This document shows positions 7,476-16,193 of a stretch of 64,000 nt of DNA, in pieces. Position numbers and translations under genes: made by a program. The stretch covers positions 1-64,000 of the forward strand of contig SVFF01000014.1 of assembly GCA_015057005.1 (NCBI GenBank), given 5' to 3'. The notes beneath the pieces are model-generated. The model did no database searches. It was not told where the DNA came from and saw only the letters and a program-made list of their open reading frames with translations. Position 1 is the first letter of the stretch. Each line of letters begins with the position of its first letter. The DNA comes from Lachnospiraceae bacterium (lineage in GTDB: Bacteria; Bacillota; Clostridia; Lachnospirales; Lachnospiraceae).

Positions 7476-8846
7476 TTACAGTAAAAACCGCACAAAAACT
7501 TCATCCAAACACCATTTGAACGTAATTTCGTCTACACTTTCCGTTACCATGATATCCTCCACCCGGTACACTACCCCATGTACGGAATAGGTCACATAAC
7601 CCACAACGGTTCCCTTTTCTACCGGCGCTTCCAATATTTTTACTTGCTGCACCCCCACTTCTACTTTTTCATCTTCCTTTAGGAGCATCTCTGTAAGTCC
7701 TCTCCCGGTCTCATTTATGGCAGTGTTGGCCCAGGCCTGTGCTCCCAATTGCCCTGTACATCCTTTTATCACCTGAATAGGCTTTATCTGCGCCAGTACT
7801 CCACTCTCATCTTCTGCCTTCAGACTCTGTACAAAAAAATTCCGCGTTCCGTATTCCATAAGTTTTCCGGTGTCACTCCACTTATAACTTTTATGATTGG
7901 GCCAGCCGCAGGCAAGCAGGGCCACCACAAAAGTTCTCCCATCCCGTTCAAGCGCTCCCACATAGCAATACCCGGCTTTATTGGTAAATCCGGTTTTGCC
8001 TGAAAGTGCCCCCTCCATCATGTTCAAAAACGCATTGTGATTGTTGCAGGAAAAGTTTCTTCCATTGGCATAAAAAGAATACGCCGGTGTCCGGGTAATC
8101 TCCAGAAAAGCATCTCTTTCCGGGGAAAATTTAATGCAGTAGGACATGATCCTGGCAAGCTCTGTGGCTGTAGTGTGATGGTCACGGACTTTCCCGGCAT
8201 CTGCCGTCCCCTCCGATGCCGGACCTGTCTGTGCCTCCACCGCCGTCCCGGCATCCAGACCATTGGGCGTGATAAAGTTGGTATCCTCGCAGCCAATGTC
8301 CGCTGCCTTCCGATTCATCAGATCCGCAAAAACAGCTACCGCCTGCTTACTCTCTTCCACCGAATACTCTGCCGTATCTTTCTTCGCAAGTTCTCCCCCA
8401 AGAAATTGTTTCCCTATGTACTCCGCCAATACTACTGCAGAATCATTATGGGACTCCAGCATCAGGGAATACAGCAGATCCCCCACCCGATAGCGCTCCC
8501 CTTTTTTAACGTAAAGTTTCACTTTCGGCATAGAGGCTGCATAGGCGGACACATCAATCTCCTCATCCGGATCGCCCATCTCCAACACCAGAATGCAGGT
8601 CATGATCTTAGTAGTACTGGCCATGGCCAGCGGCGTGTCTTCATTTTTTCCATACAATACTCTGCCGGTATCCGCATCCATCAATACCGCAGAAGCCGCA
8701 TAAAGCTGTGCCGGATCCGGAGCTTCCTCTTCCGCCGCCACAGCATAGACATAGTTCTTCCCGACAGCCGGCCATAAGCCGCACAACAGCGTCATCATAC
8801 ATAAAAACGCACAAAAAAAGCCCCTTATTATCTTCTTACCGCGCAT
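7476..8846 (-). CDS. D-alanyl-D-alanine carboxypeptidase (penicillin-binding protein)
   Basis: Removes the terminal D-Ala of peptidoglycan stem peptides outside the membrane. The 456 residues begin with a signal peptide (GKKIIRGFFCAFLCMMTLL, cleavage near AVAAEE). The active-site motifs of peptidase family S11 are all present: S77-T-T-K80 with the nucleophile Ser, S132-H-N134, and K-T-G in GALSGKTGFTNKAG. A C-terminal beta domain follows. An insert rich in Thr, Ala and Gly precedes the KTG motif, and the protein is longer than the second copy at 11378-12550. It is the last gene after scpA-scpB on the minus strand and has its own terminator. DacF-like is the best match. Confidence 0.9.
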   Translation of the reverse strand: MRGKKIIRGFFCAFLCMMTLLCGLWPAVGKNYVYAVAAEEEAPDPAQLYAASAVLMDADTGRVLYGKNEDTPLAMASTTKIMTCILVLEMGDPDEEIDVSAYAASMPKVKLYVKKGERYRVGDLLYSLMLESHNDSAVVLAEYIGKQFLGGELAKKDTAEYSVEESKQAVAVFADLMNRKAADIGCEDTNFITPNGLDAGTAVEAQTGPASEGTADAGKVRDHHTTATELARIMSYCIKFSPERDAFLEITRTPAYSFYANGRNFSCNNHNAFLNMMEGALSGKTGFTNKAGYCYVGALERDGRTFVVALLACGWPNHKSYKWSDTGKLMEYGTRNFFVQSLKAEDESGVLAQIKPIQVIKGCTGQLGAQAWANTAINETGRGLTEMLLKEDEKVEVGVQQVKILEAPVEKGTVVGYVTYSVHGVVYRVEDIMVTESVDEITFKWCLDEVFVRFLL

Positions 8847-8957
8847 ATTGTCCGCCCTGGTTTTTTCAATAATATATGAGACTTTGTTCTGTATGTATGC
8901 TTTTTTTATATTTATACTTATTCTTTGTTTATACTGTATTTCTTTTTTAACTATTTC

Positions 8958-9527
8958 TTACAAATTCAGTTTCAGCTGGATTTCTTCTTCCGCCTGCTGT
9001 TTAAACTCCTCCAGCTGTACGGTGTTGATCTCAGGCAGTTCCTCCAAGCTCTTTACACCAAAACAGCGCAGGAACTGTTCGGTAGTACCAAATAACAAGG
9101 GACGGCCGGGTGCATCCAGCCTGCCCAATTCCTTGATCAGGTCATATTCCAGCAGTTTGTTGATAGCATGATCGCAATTGACGCCTCTTACCTTTTCAAT
9201 CTCCATTCTGGTCACCGGCTGCTTGTAGGCAATAATGGAAAGGGTCTCAATCACTGTATCGGTCAGAGTCATCTTTCTGGGGCTCTTCGCGATCTTGATC
9301 AAATATTCGTACATCTCCGCCTTAGTACACAGCTGGACTGCATTGTCAAACCTGGTCAATGCAATGCCTCTGTCTTCCTGATTGTATCGTTCTTCCATGG
9401 ATGCCAGAATCTTTTTGGTGGTCCTTACATCCTCTTCAATTATCTCGGCCAGCTTGCTGATCTCCACGGACTCACCCATTGCAAACAGAATCGCCTCAAT
9501 CACTGCCTCCGCTCTTGCCTGTTCCAT
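8958..9527 (-). CDS. scpB: Segregation and condensation protein B
   Basis: Winged-helix partner of ScpA and SMC in the bacterial condensin complex, which compacts and separates chromosomes. The 189 residues contain the two family winged helices; recognisable are EAVIEAILFAMGESV at the start, TVIETLSIIAYKQPVTR in the middle and DAPGRPLLFGTTEQFL near the end. Start ATG 9527 lies behind AAGGATACAGGTATAAAG. It follows scpA by 45 bases, the usual order in Firmicutes, so the two should be made together. Confidence 0.95.
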   Translation of the reverse strand: MEQARAEAVIEAILFAMGESVEISKLAEIIEEDVRTTKKILASMEERYNQEDRGIALTRFDNAVQLCTKAEMYEYLIKIAKSPRKMTLTDTVIETLSIIAYKQPVTRMEIEKVRGVNCDHAINKLLEYDLIKELGRLDAPGRPLLFGTTEQFLRCFGVKSLEELPEINTVQLEEFKQQAEEEIQLKLNL

Positions 9528-9572
9528 CTTTATACCTGTATCCTTCCGTATCTTAATATATCTTTATAAATC

Positions 9573-10316
9573 TTACAAATTCGAAGTAATCCAAATATCA
9601 TCAAAAATATCTTCCTGGCTGATGGTGATCTTGCCCACCTTCATCATCTCCAGAATGATCAAAAAGGTTACAATGATCTCCATTTTACTGGACTGCTTTT
9701 CCAAAAGTGTCCTGAAGCTGAAGGTTTGATGCTCTCTGGCATAAGCCTCCACATACAGGCTCTTGACCTCCATGTCGATCTCATCCTTTTCAATCTTGCC
9801 GTATTGGCTGCGGATGGGATCGATCTTGTCCTCCTGCTTGCGCACAATGGACTTGAATATCTCGTGCAGCTTGTTTAAGTTCATCTCGCCTACCAGATCC
9901 TCATAATCAATGGGCTGACGGTAAGCTGCCACTTCCTCGGGAAGCTCCTGTTCCCGGTAAAGATTCCTGGCGGCATCCACCTGACGGTCCCGAAGTTCCA
10001 TGGACATATACTTGTACATTTTATATTCCAGCAGTTTCTGCACCAATTCTGCTCTGGGATCTTCCTCTTCACCCTCTTCATTTACTTCGGCAGGCAGAAG
10101 CATCTTGCACTTAATATCGATCAAAGTAGCCGCCATCACTAAAAACTCACTCATGATGTTCATATCTTCGGTCTGCATCTGTTTAATATAAGCCAGATAC
10201 TGATCCGTAATATCCACGATGGGAATATCGTAAATGTCGATTTTATTCTTTTCAATCAAATGAAGCAGAAGGTCCAACGGTCCTTCAAATGCTTCCAGCT
10301 TAACAGATATTGCCAT
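9573..10316 (-). CDS. scpA: Segregation and condensation protein A
   Basis: Kleisin subunit that bridges the SMC heads. The start chosen is ATG 10316 with AAAGAGGTTGTT in front, giving MAISVKLEAFEGPLDLLLHL, the hallmark N-terminus of ScpA; a frame extension of 20 residues upstream lacks a ribosome site. The 247 residues end in the winged helix (SQEDIFDDIWI). Upstream is a metallophosphoesterase gene 97 bases away; downstream is scpB. The very acidic middle (NEEGEEEDPRAE) is normal for the family. Confidence 0.95.
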   Translation of the reverse strand: MAISVKLEAFEGPLDLLLHLIEKNKIDIYDIPIVDITDQYLAYIKQMQTEDMNIMSEFLVMAATLIDIKCKMLLPAEVNEEGEEEDPRAELVQKLLEYKMYKYMSMELRDRQVDAARNLYREQELPEEVAAYRQPIDYEDLVGEMNLNKLHEIFKSIVRKQEDKIDPIRSQYGKIEKDEIDMEVKSLYVEAYAREHQTFSFRTLLEKQSSKMEIIVTFLIILEMMKVGKITISQEDIFDDIWITSNL

Positions 10317-10412
10317 AACAACCTCTTTGTCATACTTGTCTCCGACAGCATTTACAATCATCAGCCGCCGGATCATATTTTACCGATTATCCATCTCTTT
10401 TTCAAGATTTTT

Positions 10413-11273
10413 TTACTTTTGGGCACAGAATTCCACCAGCAAAAGTTCTGCCGGATTGAACAGCCGAAAAGGGATCGTGTGCATGCCAAGGCCTCTGCTA
10501 AGGAGCATGGTACTCTTCCCTTCACTAAACGCCCCGCCGTCATATTGGGGAAACAGACGCAGACTGGGTGAAATCATGCCCTTCCCCCAGAACGGCACTC
10601 TCGCCACACCGCCATGTACATGGCCGGAGCAGACCAGATCTGCCCCCCATGCCCCATACTGTGGGAAATAATCAGGATTGTGGGCAAGCAGAATTGTATA
10701 AGTCTCTGTATCACACCGTCCCAGGATGCTTCGCATATAATCCTCCGGCATCTTGGATACCTTAAACCGCTTGTAAAATTCCCGGTTAATCTCCGATCCA
10801 TAGATTGTAATACCATACTCTTCCAGCGTCACATGATTGTTTACCAGCCGTATTACTCCTGCCTCTGCCAGCGCTTTCTCATAACGCTCTGACATATCTT
10901 TATAATTCTCAGGATAAAGTTTCAGACGGTGCTCATGATTGCCGCTGCCGTAATAAACAGGATATTTGGCTGCAAGCTTTTGCATAAATTCTATTGCCGG
11001 CTCCAAGCTGGCCCCGGGCTTTGCTGTGAGAATATCTCCGGCCACCAGTACGAAATCCGGTTTACAGTCATCAATTGCTTTTAAGAGCAATTCATTATTC
11101 TTCCCATAGCGCTTGTTGTGCAGATCCGCCAGTACCACTGCCCGTCCGGACCTGCGCAGCTTATCGCTGCTGAAACTGTTTCTGACCACCACAAATCGGT
11201 TGCTGTCGTACAGAATGACCCATACAACGATCAGGCAGAGCACTCCAAAAATTGTTATCAGAATATTCAGCAT
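10413..11273 (-). CDS. Membrane-anchored calcineurin-like metallophosphoesterase
   Basis: The 286-residue protein has one N-terminal membrane segment (LITIFGVLCLIVVWVILYD) followed by a two-metal phosphoesterase domain. The metal ligands are in order: D-x-H in LADLHNKRYG, GD in VAGDIL, GNHE in YGSGNHEHRL, AHNPDYF and GHVHGG. This fits the YkuE-type group (some act on UDP-diacylglucosamine or other lipid substrates), but the true substrate is unknown. ATG 11273 follows GGAGAAAAT. It lies between a D,D-carboxypeptidase and scpA on the same strand, so a cell-envelope role is plausible. Confidence 0.85.
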   Translation of the reverse strand: MLNILITIFGVLCLIVVWVILYDSNRFVVVRNSFSSDKLRRSGRAVVLADLHNKRYGKNNELLLKAIDDCKPDFVLVAGDILTAKPGASLEPAIEFMQKLAAKYPVYYGSGNHEHRLKLYPENYKDMSERYEKALAEAGVIRLVNNHVTLEEYGITIYGSEINREFYKRFKVSKMPEDYMRSILGRCDTETYTILLAHNPDYFPQYGAWGADLVCSGHVHGGVARVPFWGKGMISPSLRLFPQYDGGAFSEGKSTMLLSRGLGMHTIPFRLFNPAELLLVEFCAQK

Positions 11274-11377
11274 ATTTTCTCCATTCTATAATTTATGCAG
11301 GGTTGCCCATTTACGCCCCCACTGTTTCACGCTCTGTACACTGCACATTTCTTATTAGTATATCACATCCTACGCTT

Positions 11378-12550
11378 CTACAAAAGATACATTTTCCAAA
11401 TTTGCTGCAGATAGTCCCAAAGCCCCGCCTTTTCCACCGTCGCGGCATATAAAACAGGAATTTGGCCTATCTCTTTTCCTGCAAGCATATACCGGGCCAC
11501 ACCAGCCCACTGCCCTTCCTCCACCGGCGCCGGTACCGAATCCGGCAGTTCAATTATTTTTTCCACCCCACTGACCCCATTTCCTTCCGTATCCAGATAA
11601 CGGAACTCACTCTCATACCGCAGAGGCACTTCCTTCTCCACGCCCTTTTCAAGCATCAGGTTCGGCAACGGTTCCGTATTCTCATCTATGTACAAACTGC
11701 AGACACTGTAACCGAAACTCAACAATGTCTTGGCATCTCCGAAACGAGTTTTCGGGTCCGGTGCTCCCATGACCACCGCGATCAGATCAATACCGTCTTT
11801 ACTTGCTGTGGCCGAAATGCAATATTTTGCTTTAGAAGTAGACCCTGTTTTCAATCCCGTGGTCCACTGATACTGCTTTAACAGCTTATTGGTGCTGGAC
11901 AGGGTAAAATTACTGCTGCCGTTTTTGGTCTCATGTACAATATCCTCCATCCAGATAGTGGTATACTGTAAGACCTTCGGATATTTAGAGATCAGTTCCC
12001 GTGACATAATTGCCACATCCCTGGCAGAGGTATAGTGTTCATCCGAATCAGACAGTCCGCAGCTGTCCATAAAATGGGTATCCGCAAGTCCAAGTTCTGC
12101 CGCTTTCTGGTTCATCATCGCCACGAATGCCTCTTCGCTGCCGGCAATATGCTCTGCCACTGCCACGCTGGCATCATTTCCCGATGAAATGGTGATACAT
12201 TTGATCATGGTCTCCAGACTCTGAATCTCGCCTTCTGCCAAATACACCTGGGAGCCTCCCATAGAACTGGCGTAGGTACTCACCAGCACCTCATCCTCCA
12301 ATGCAATCTTTCCTGCATCCAGCTGCTCAAAGGTCAATAGCAGCGTCATAATTTTGGTAATGCTGGCAGGACTTCTCCTGTCAGTTGCATTCAGTTCGTA
12401 GATCACCTTGCCCGTGGAACTTTCCATCAATACAACGGAGGGAGATGATATCTTCACTTCCGCACTGACCGGCATTGTCAGGGACCAAGCCGGAATCAAC
12501 CAACTGATTAACGAAAGTATTATCGCCAAAATTCTTTTTCGCCAATACAT
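11378..12550 (-). CDS. Second D-alanyl-D-alanine carboxypeptidase
   Basis: S11-family penicillin-binding protein of 390 residues, related to but clearly different from the one at 7476-8846. Motifs: S63-I-T-K66, S123-G-N125, and KTG in TGLKTGSTSKAKYC. The N-terminus MYWRKRILAIILSLISWL is a signal peptide. ATG 12550 is preferred over 12568 because it follows GGAAGTGTGG and gives the better signal peptide. The C-terminus ends in an amphipathic helix (EKAGLWDYLQQIWKMYLL) typical of the membrane anchor in this family. DacF or DacB of spore formers are the nearest named relatives. Confidence 0.9.
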   Translation of the reverse strand: MYWRKRILAIILSLISWLIPAWSLTMPVSAEVKISSPSVVLMESSTGKVIYELNATDRRSPASITKIMTLLLTFEQLDAGKIALEDEVLVSTYASSMGGSQVYLAEGEIQSLETMIKCITISSGNDASVAVAEHIAGSEEAFVAMMNQKAAELGLADTHFMDSCGLSDSDEHYTSARDVAIMSRELISKYPKVLQYTTIWMEDIVHETKNGSSNFTLSSTNKLLKQYQWTTGLKTGSTSKAKYCISATASKDGIDLIAVVMGAPDPKTRFGDAKTLLSFGYSVCSLYIDENTEPLPNLMLEKGVEKEVPLRYESEFRYLDTEGNGVSGVEKIIELPDSVPAPVEEGQWAGVARYMLAGKEIGQIPVLYAATVEKAGLWDYLQQIWKMYLL

Positions 12551-12616
12551 AAAAAGCCACACTTCCATTCTTTTTATTAAAAGATATGGAACTGCGGCAT
12601 AGTTTATGAACGAAAA

Positions 12617-12644
12617 AAGTCCCTGGTCGTATGACTAGGGACTT
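12617..12644 (-). terminator. Terminator of rpsU
   Basis: AAGTCCCTGGTC (12617-12628) pairs with GACTAGGGACTT (12633-12644), running into a T-run on the minus strand. It starts 13 bases after the rpsU stop codon. Confidence 0.9.
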
Positions 12645-12656
12645 ATCGTTTATAGC

Positions 12657-12833
12657 TTAGTTGTATTTACGTTTTCTAGCTGCTTCAGATTTTTTCTTAC
12701 GTCTTACGCTAGGCTTCTCGTAATGCTCTCTCTTACGAATCTCCTGCTGGATACCAGCCTTTGCGCAGCTTCTCTTAAAGCGACGTAAAGCGCTATCTAA
12801 AGTCTCGTTTTCTTTTACGATTACGTTTGACAT
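12657..12833 (-). CDS. rpsU: 30S ribosomal protein S21
   Basis: Small, basic 58-residue ribosomal protein with the family sequence [20 protein letters not shown] and a lysine/arginine-rich tail ([15 protein letters not shown]). The start at 12833 is fixed by comparison with the family and by GGAGGTCGGGTGTAAGC upstream; an open extension to 12911 is not coding. The gene stands between alaS and the D,D-carboxypeptidase with its own terminator, so it is probably a single transcription unit. Confidence 0.97.
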   Translation of the reverse strand: MSNVIVKENETLDSALRRFKRSCAKAGIQQEIRKREHYEKPSVRRKKKSEAARKRKYN

Positions 12834-13009
12834 GCTTACACCCGACCTCCCTTCAGTCCCTCTAGTAACATGACTGATTGGGTTATTATTATATGCATAG
12901 TTTTTCCACACACATACAAGTATTATATCACAATTTTTTCTGCCGTCAACTACTTTTTAAATATTTTTATAGCAGACAGTTTGCAGAAATTTTGCAGGTT
13001 TTTACAGCT

Positions 13010-15664
13010 CTACTTTAACTGCCCTTCCAGCACCTTAGAAGCCTCTGCAATGGCACCGGGAATACCTGCAGGATTCTTACCGCCGGCCTGTGCCATGTTG
13101 GGACGTCCGCCGCCGCCACCGCCAACTAATGCAGCGATGCCTTTGATCAGGTTGCCTGCGTGAGCACCTGCCTTTACAGCAACGTCAGTTGCCATAGCGA
13201 TCATGTTGACTTTTCCGTCCTGGTTGGACAAAAGCACTACTACGCCGTCACCAAGTTTCTCTTTCAGCTGGTCGCCCAGATCGCGCAGACCATTCATATC
13301 AACACCGTCAACGCTGGTAGCCAGAAGCTTCATGCCCTTCACTTCCACTACCTGGTTCATAACATCGCCCAGAGCATCCTTTGCAGCTTTGCTCTTTAAG
13401 GACTCGTTCTCGGAATGAACTGCCTTCAGCTCTGCCAGAGTGTGCTCACATTTCTCTACCAGAGTAGCAGGAGTAGCCTTCAGCACCTTGCTGGCAGCTT
13501 CCACGATTGCTTCCATATTCTTGTAGTAGTCAAATACACCCTTACCGGTAAGAGCCTCGATACGGCGTACACCTGCTGCCACACCATTCTCAGACAGAAT
13601 CTTGAAAGCTGTGATGGAGCCGGTGTTGGTCACATGAGTACCACCGCAAAGTTCTGTGGAGAAGTCACCCATCTTGACTACGCGAACAGTCTCACCGTAC
13701 TTTTCGCCGAACAGTGCCATAGCACCGGTCTTCTTAGCCTCTTCAATGGTCATTACTTCAGTTACTACAGGAAGGCTCTCAGCGATCTTTTCATTTACAA
13801 TAGCTTCTACCTGATCCAGTTCTTCTCTGGTCATAGCAGCAAAATGGCTGAAGTCAAATCTCAGTCTCTCACCGTCTACGTAGGAACCACTCTGCTCTAC
13901 ATGGCTGCCCAGCACCTCACGGAGTGCTTTCTGGAGAAGGTGGGTAGCACTGTGGTTCTTGCAGGTATTGGATCTGTTGCCTGCATTTACAGTCAGGGTA
14001 ACGGTATCGCCAACCTTGATCATACCGTGGGTCACAGTACCAATATGGCCAACCTTGCCGCCCAGCAGTTTTACAGTATCCTTCACTTCAAAGGTGCCGT
14101 CCTCAGTGGTGATCACACCGATATCAGCGTTCTGGCCACCCATGGTAGCGTAGAAAGGAGTCTCTTCCACGAAAATGGTACCGATCTGACCATCGGTCAA
14201 AGCATCTACCAGTTCGGAATCAGTGGTCATTACAGTCACCTTGGAATTGTGCTGCAGTCTGTCATAACCTACGAACTCAGTGGTAACACTGGGATCGATG
14301 GACTCATATACGGTCACGTCTGCGCCCATGTAGTTGGTAGTCTTACGTGCCTTACGGGCCTTGTCCTTCTGCTCCTGCATGCAAACACCAAAACCGGCCT
14401 GATCAATGGTAAAATTCTTCTCTGCCAGGATTTCCTCGGTCAGATCCAGAGGGAAACCGTAAGTGTCATACAACTTGAATGCATTTTCGCCGGACAGTTC
14501 AGTAATACCCTTTGCCTGCATCTCCTCTTCCATCTCTGCCAGAATGCTTAAGCCCTGGTCGATGGTCTTGTCAAATTTATCTTCCTCCTGAGTCAGTACA
14601 TTCAGAATGAATGCCTGCTTCTCAGCCAGTTCAGGATAACCGTCCTTACACTCGTTGATAACAGTCTGGCTCAAATTAGCAAGGAACTTACCCTCAATGC
14701 CCAGCAGTCTGCCATGTCTTGCAGCACGGCGGATCAGACGGCGAAGCACATAGCCGCGGCCTTCGTTGGAGGGCATGATACCGTCACTGATCATAAAGGT
14801 TGAAGAACGGATGTGATCGGTGATCAGACGGATGGATACATCCTTTGCATCATCAGTCTGGTATTCAACACCTGCGATCTCACAGATGCGGTCACGGATT
14901 GCCTTCATGGTATCAATATCAAATACGGAGCTTACATCCTGTACTACTGCTGCCAGACGCTCCAGACCCATACCGGTATCAATATTCTTCTGGGCAAGCT
15001 CAGTGTAATTGCCATGTCCGTCATTGTCGAACTGGGTAAATACGTTATTCCAAACTTCCATGAAACGGTCACAGTCACAACCCACCTTACAGTCAGGCTT
15101 GCCGCAGCCGTACTTAATACCTCTGTCGTAGTAAATCTCGGAACAAGGGCCGCAGGGACCTGCGCCGTGCTCCCAGAAGTTATCACATTTACCGTTCTCA
15201 TCGCGGTAGAAACGGGTGATCTTCTCTGCAGGCACACCGATTTCCTGAGTCCAGATATCAAAAGCCTCATCATCCTCACAGTAGATGGAAGGATACAGTC
15301 TTTCAGGCTCCATGCCAACTACTTCTGTTAAAAACTCCCAGCTCCAACGGATTGCTTCATGCTTAAAATAATCTCCAAAAGAGAAGTTGCCCAGCATCTC
15401 GAAGAAAGTAAGATGTCTTGCAGTCTTACCTACATTCTCGATATCGCCGGTACGCACGCACTTCTGGCATGTGGTCACTCTGCGTCTGGGGGGAATCTCC
15501 TGGCCGGTAAAATAAGGCTTCAAAGGAGCCATACCGGAATTGATGATCAACAAGCTGTTGTCATTGTGGGGCACCAGGGAAAAGCTTTTCATTTTCAGAT
15601 GATCCTTGCTCTCAAAGAAGTCAAGGTACATTCTACGTAATTCGTTTACTCCTACGGGTTTCAT
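13010..15664 (-). CDS. alaS: Alanine-tRNA ligase
   Basis: Charges tRNA-Ala. The 884 residues hold the class II catalytic domain (start KPVGVNELRRMYLDFFESKD, motif 2 around TCQKCVRTGDIENVGKTARH), the tRNA-binding part, the editing domain with zinc ligands HSATHLL and CGGTHV, and the C-Ala domain with a glycine-rich stretch (LVGGGGGGRPNMAQAGG). Start ATG 15664 is chosen because GGAGGATGAAACC is at proper distance; the ATG at 15679 overlaps that ribosome site. Expression should respond to uncharged tRNA-Ala through the T-box at 15819-16135. Confidence 0.97.
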   Translation of the reverse strand: MKPVGVNELRRMYLDFFESKDHLKMKSFSLVPHNDNSLLIINSGMAPLKPYFTGQEIPPRRRVTTCQKCVRTGDIENVGKTARHLTFFEMLGNFSFGDYFKHEAIRWSWEFLTEVVGMEPERLYPSIYCEDDEAFDIWTQEIGVPAEKITRFYRDENGKCDNFWEHGAGPCGPCSEIYYDRGIKYGCGKPDCKVGCDCDRFMEVWNNVFTQFDNDGHGNYTELAQKNIDTGMGLERLAAVVQDVSSVFDIDTMKAIRDRICEIAGVEYQTDDAKDVSIRLITDHIRSSTFMISDGIMPSNEGRGYVLRRLIRRAARHGRLLGIEGKFLANLSQTVINECKDGYPELAEKQAFILNVLTQEEDKFDKTIDQGLSILAEMEEEMQAKGITELSGENAFKLYDTYGFPLDLTEEILAEKNFTIDQAGFGVCMQEQKDKARKARKTTNYMGADVTVYESIDPSVTTEFVGYDRLQHNSKVTVMTTDSELVDALTDGQIGTIFVEETPFYATMGGQNADIGVITTEDGTFEVKDTVKLLGGKVGHIGTVTHGMIKVGDTVTLTVNAGNRSNTCKNHSATHLLQKALREVLGSHVEQSGSYVDGERLRFDFSHFAAMTREELDQVEAIVNEKIAESLPVVTEVMTIEEAKKTGAMALFGEKYGETVRVVKMGDFSTELCGGTHVTNTGSITAFKILSENGVAAGVRRIEALTGKGVFDYYKNMEAIVEAASKVLKATPATLVEKCEHTLAELKAVHSENESLKSKAAKDALGDVMNQVVEVKGMKLLATSVDGVDMNGLRDLGDQLKEKLGDGVVVLLSNQDGKVNMIAMATDVAVKAGAHAGNLIKGIAALVGGGGGGRPNMAQAGGKNPAGIPGAIAEASKVLEGQLK

Positions 15665-15728
15665 GGTTTCATCCTCCATCTTTTTATGACTGCCGCTGCA
15701 GTCATGATTCTTTTCGTGTTACATTAAT

Positions 15729-15803
15729 AAGATTGCGCTCTTGCGCAATCTCTGCGCGCGAGCGGGCTGCATGGCAGCAATTTCCTCGCCGCGAGCTGTG
15801 CAT
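15729..15803. repeat. Structured dispersed repeat, copy B
   Basis: Hairpin AGATTGCGC-TCTT-GCGCAATCT (15730-15751), then CTGCGCGCGAGCGG (15752-15765), the mini-hairpin GCTGC-ATG-GCAGC, and CCTCGCCGCGAGCTG. It aligns block by block with copy A at 1812-1884. As with copy A it lies directly after an intrinsic terminator on the minus strand, here between the T-box terminator and the alaS start, so it is part of the full-length alaS leader. It is followed by a GGCTTT/AAAGCC stem (15804-15828). Confidence 0.6.
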
Positions 15804-15818
15804 GGCTTTCGCGAAGCG

Positions 15819-16135
15819 AAAAAAAGCCCTAAACCGGTATCTCTACCGGCTTAGGGCGAACTTACAAGTCCGTGTTACCACCTAAATTCAGATTGCTCTG
15901 CACTCTGCCAATACAGGATCACTCCAATATTGCTTCCCCTGTAACGGTGGGTTTCCGACGAAGTCTACTGAGAATAATATCCAGAACAACATTATTCCGT
16001 TGGGTCCGTAACTCCGAGACTGCTTCCATATTAGTCCAATGAAGATTCGCACCAACCATCTTCTCTCTGGGAAGTTCCTAATATGTACTCCTTCTCTTCA
16101 TAGTCTTTATCCTAATTCGTCACTCATAATAACAC
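15819..16135 (-). promoter_or_regulatory. T-box riboswitch controlling alaS
   Basis: Read on the minus strand, the leader has a Stem I base AGACT/AGTCT (about 16104 and 16020), the AGAGAGAAGATGGTTGGTGCGA region, the antiterminator T-box TAGGTGGTAACACGG (15884-15870) and a strong terminator. The terminator stem pairs 15826-15839 with 15844-15857 and is followed by seven T residues. Uncharged tRNA-Ala would bind the specifier loop and the T-box bulge and prevent termination. A GCA triplet at 16023-16021, on the 3' side of the specifier loop next to the Stem I base, is the candidate alanine specifier; this assignment needs a structure model. Confidence 0.93.
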
Positions 16136-16193
16136 GATAATTGTGGTCTGTCAATTGATTTTTCACATTTCAATTGGCGTATCTGCCGCCATA

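Noticed and set aside
8037..8777. 246-codon frame on the plus strand
   Set aside because: Antisense to a D,D-carboxypeptidase with intact catalytic motifs.
12834..12911. N-terminal extension of ribosomal protein S21
   Set aside because: The family starts at [12 protein letters not shown] and the ribosome site lies directly before it.
13415..14551. Long open frame (378 codons) on the plus strand
   Set aside because: It is antisense to alaS, whose motifs are clear; composition mirrors alaS codons and there is no ribosome site or domain.
15826..15857. tRNA-like GC-rich hairpin
   Set aside because: It is the terminator stem of the T-box; no cloverleaf can be drawn.
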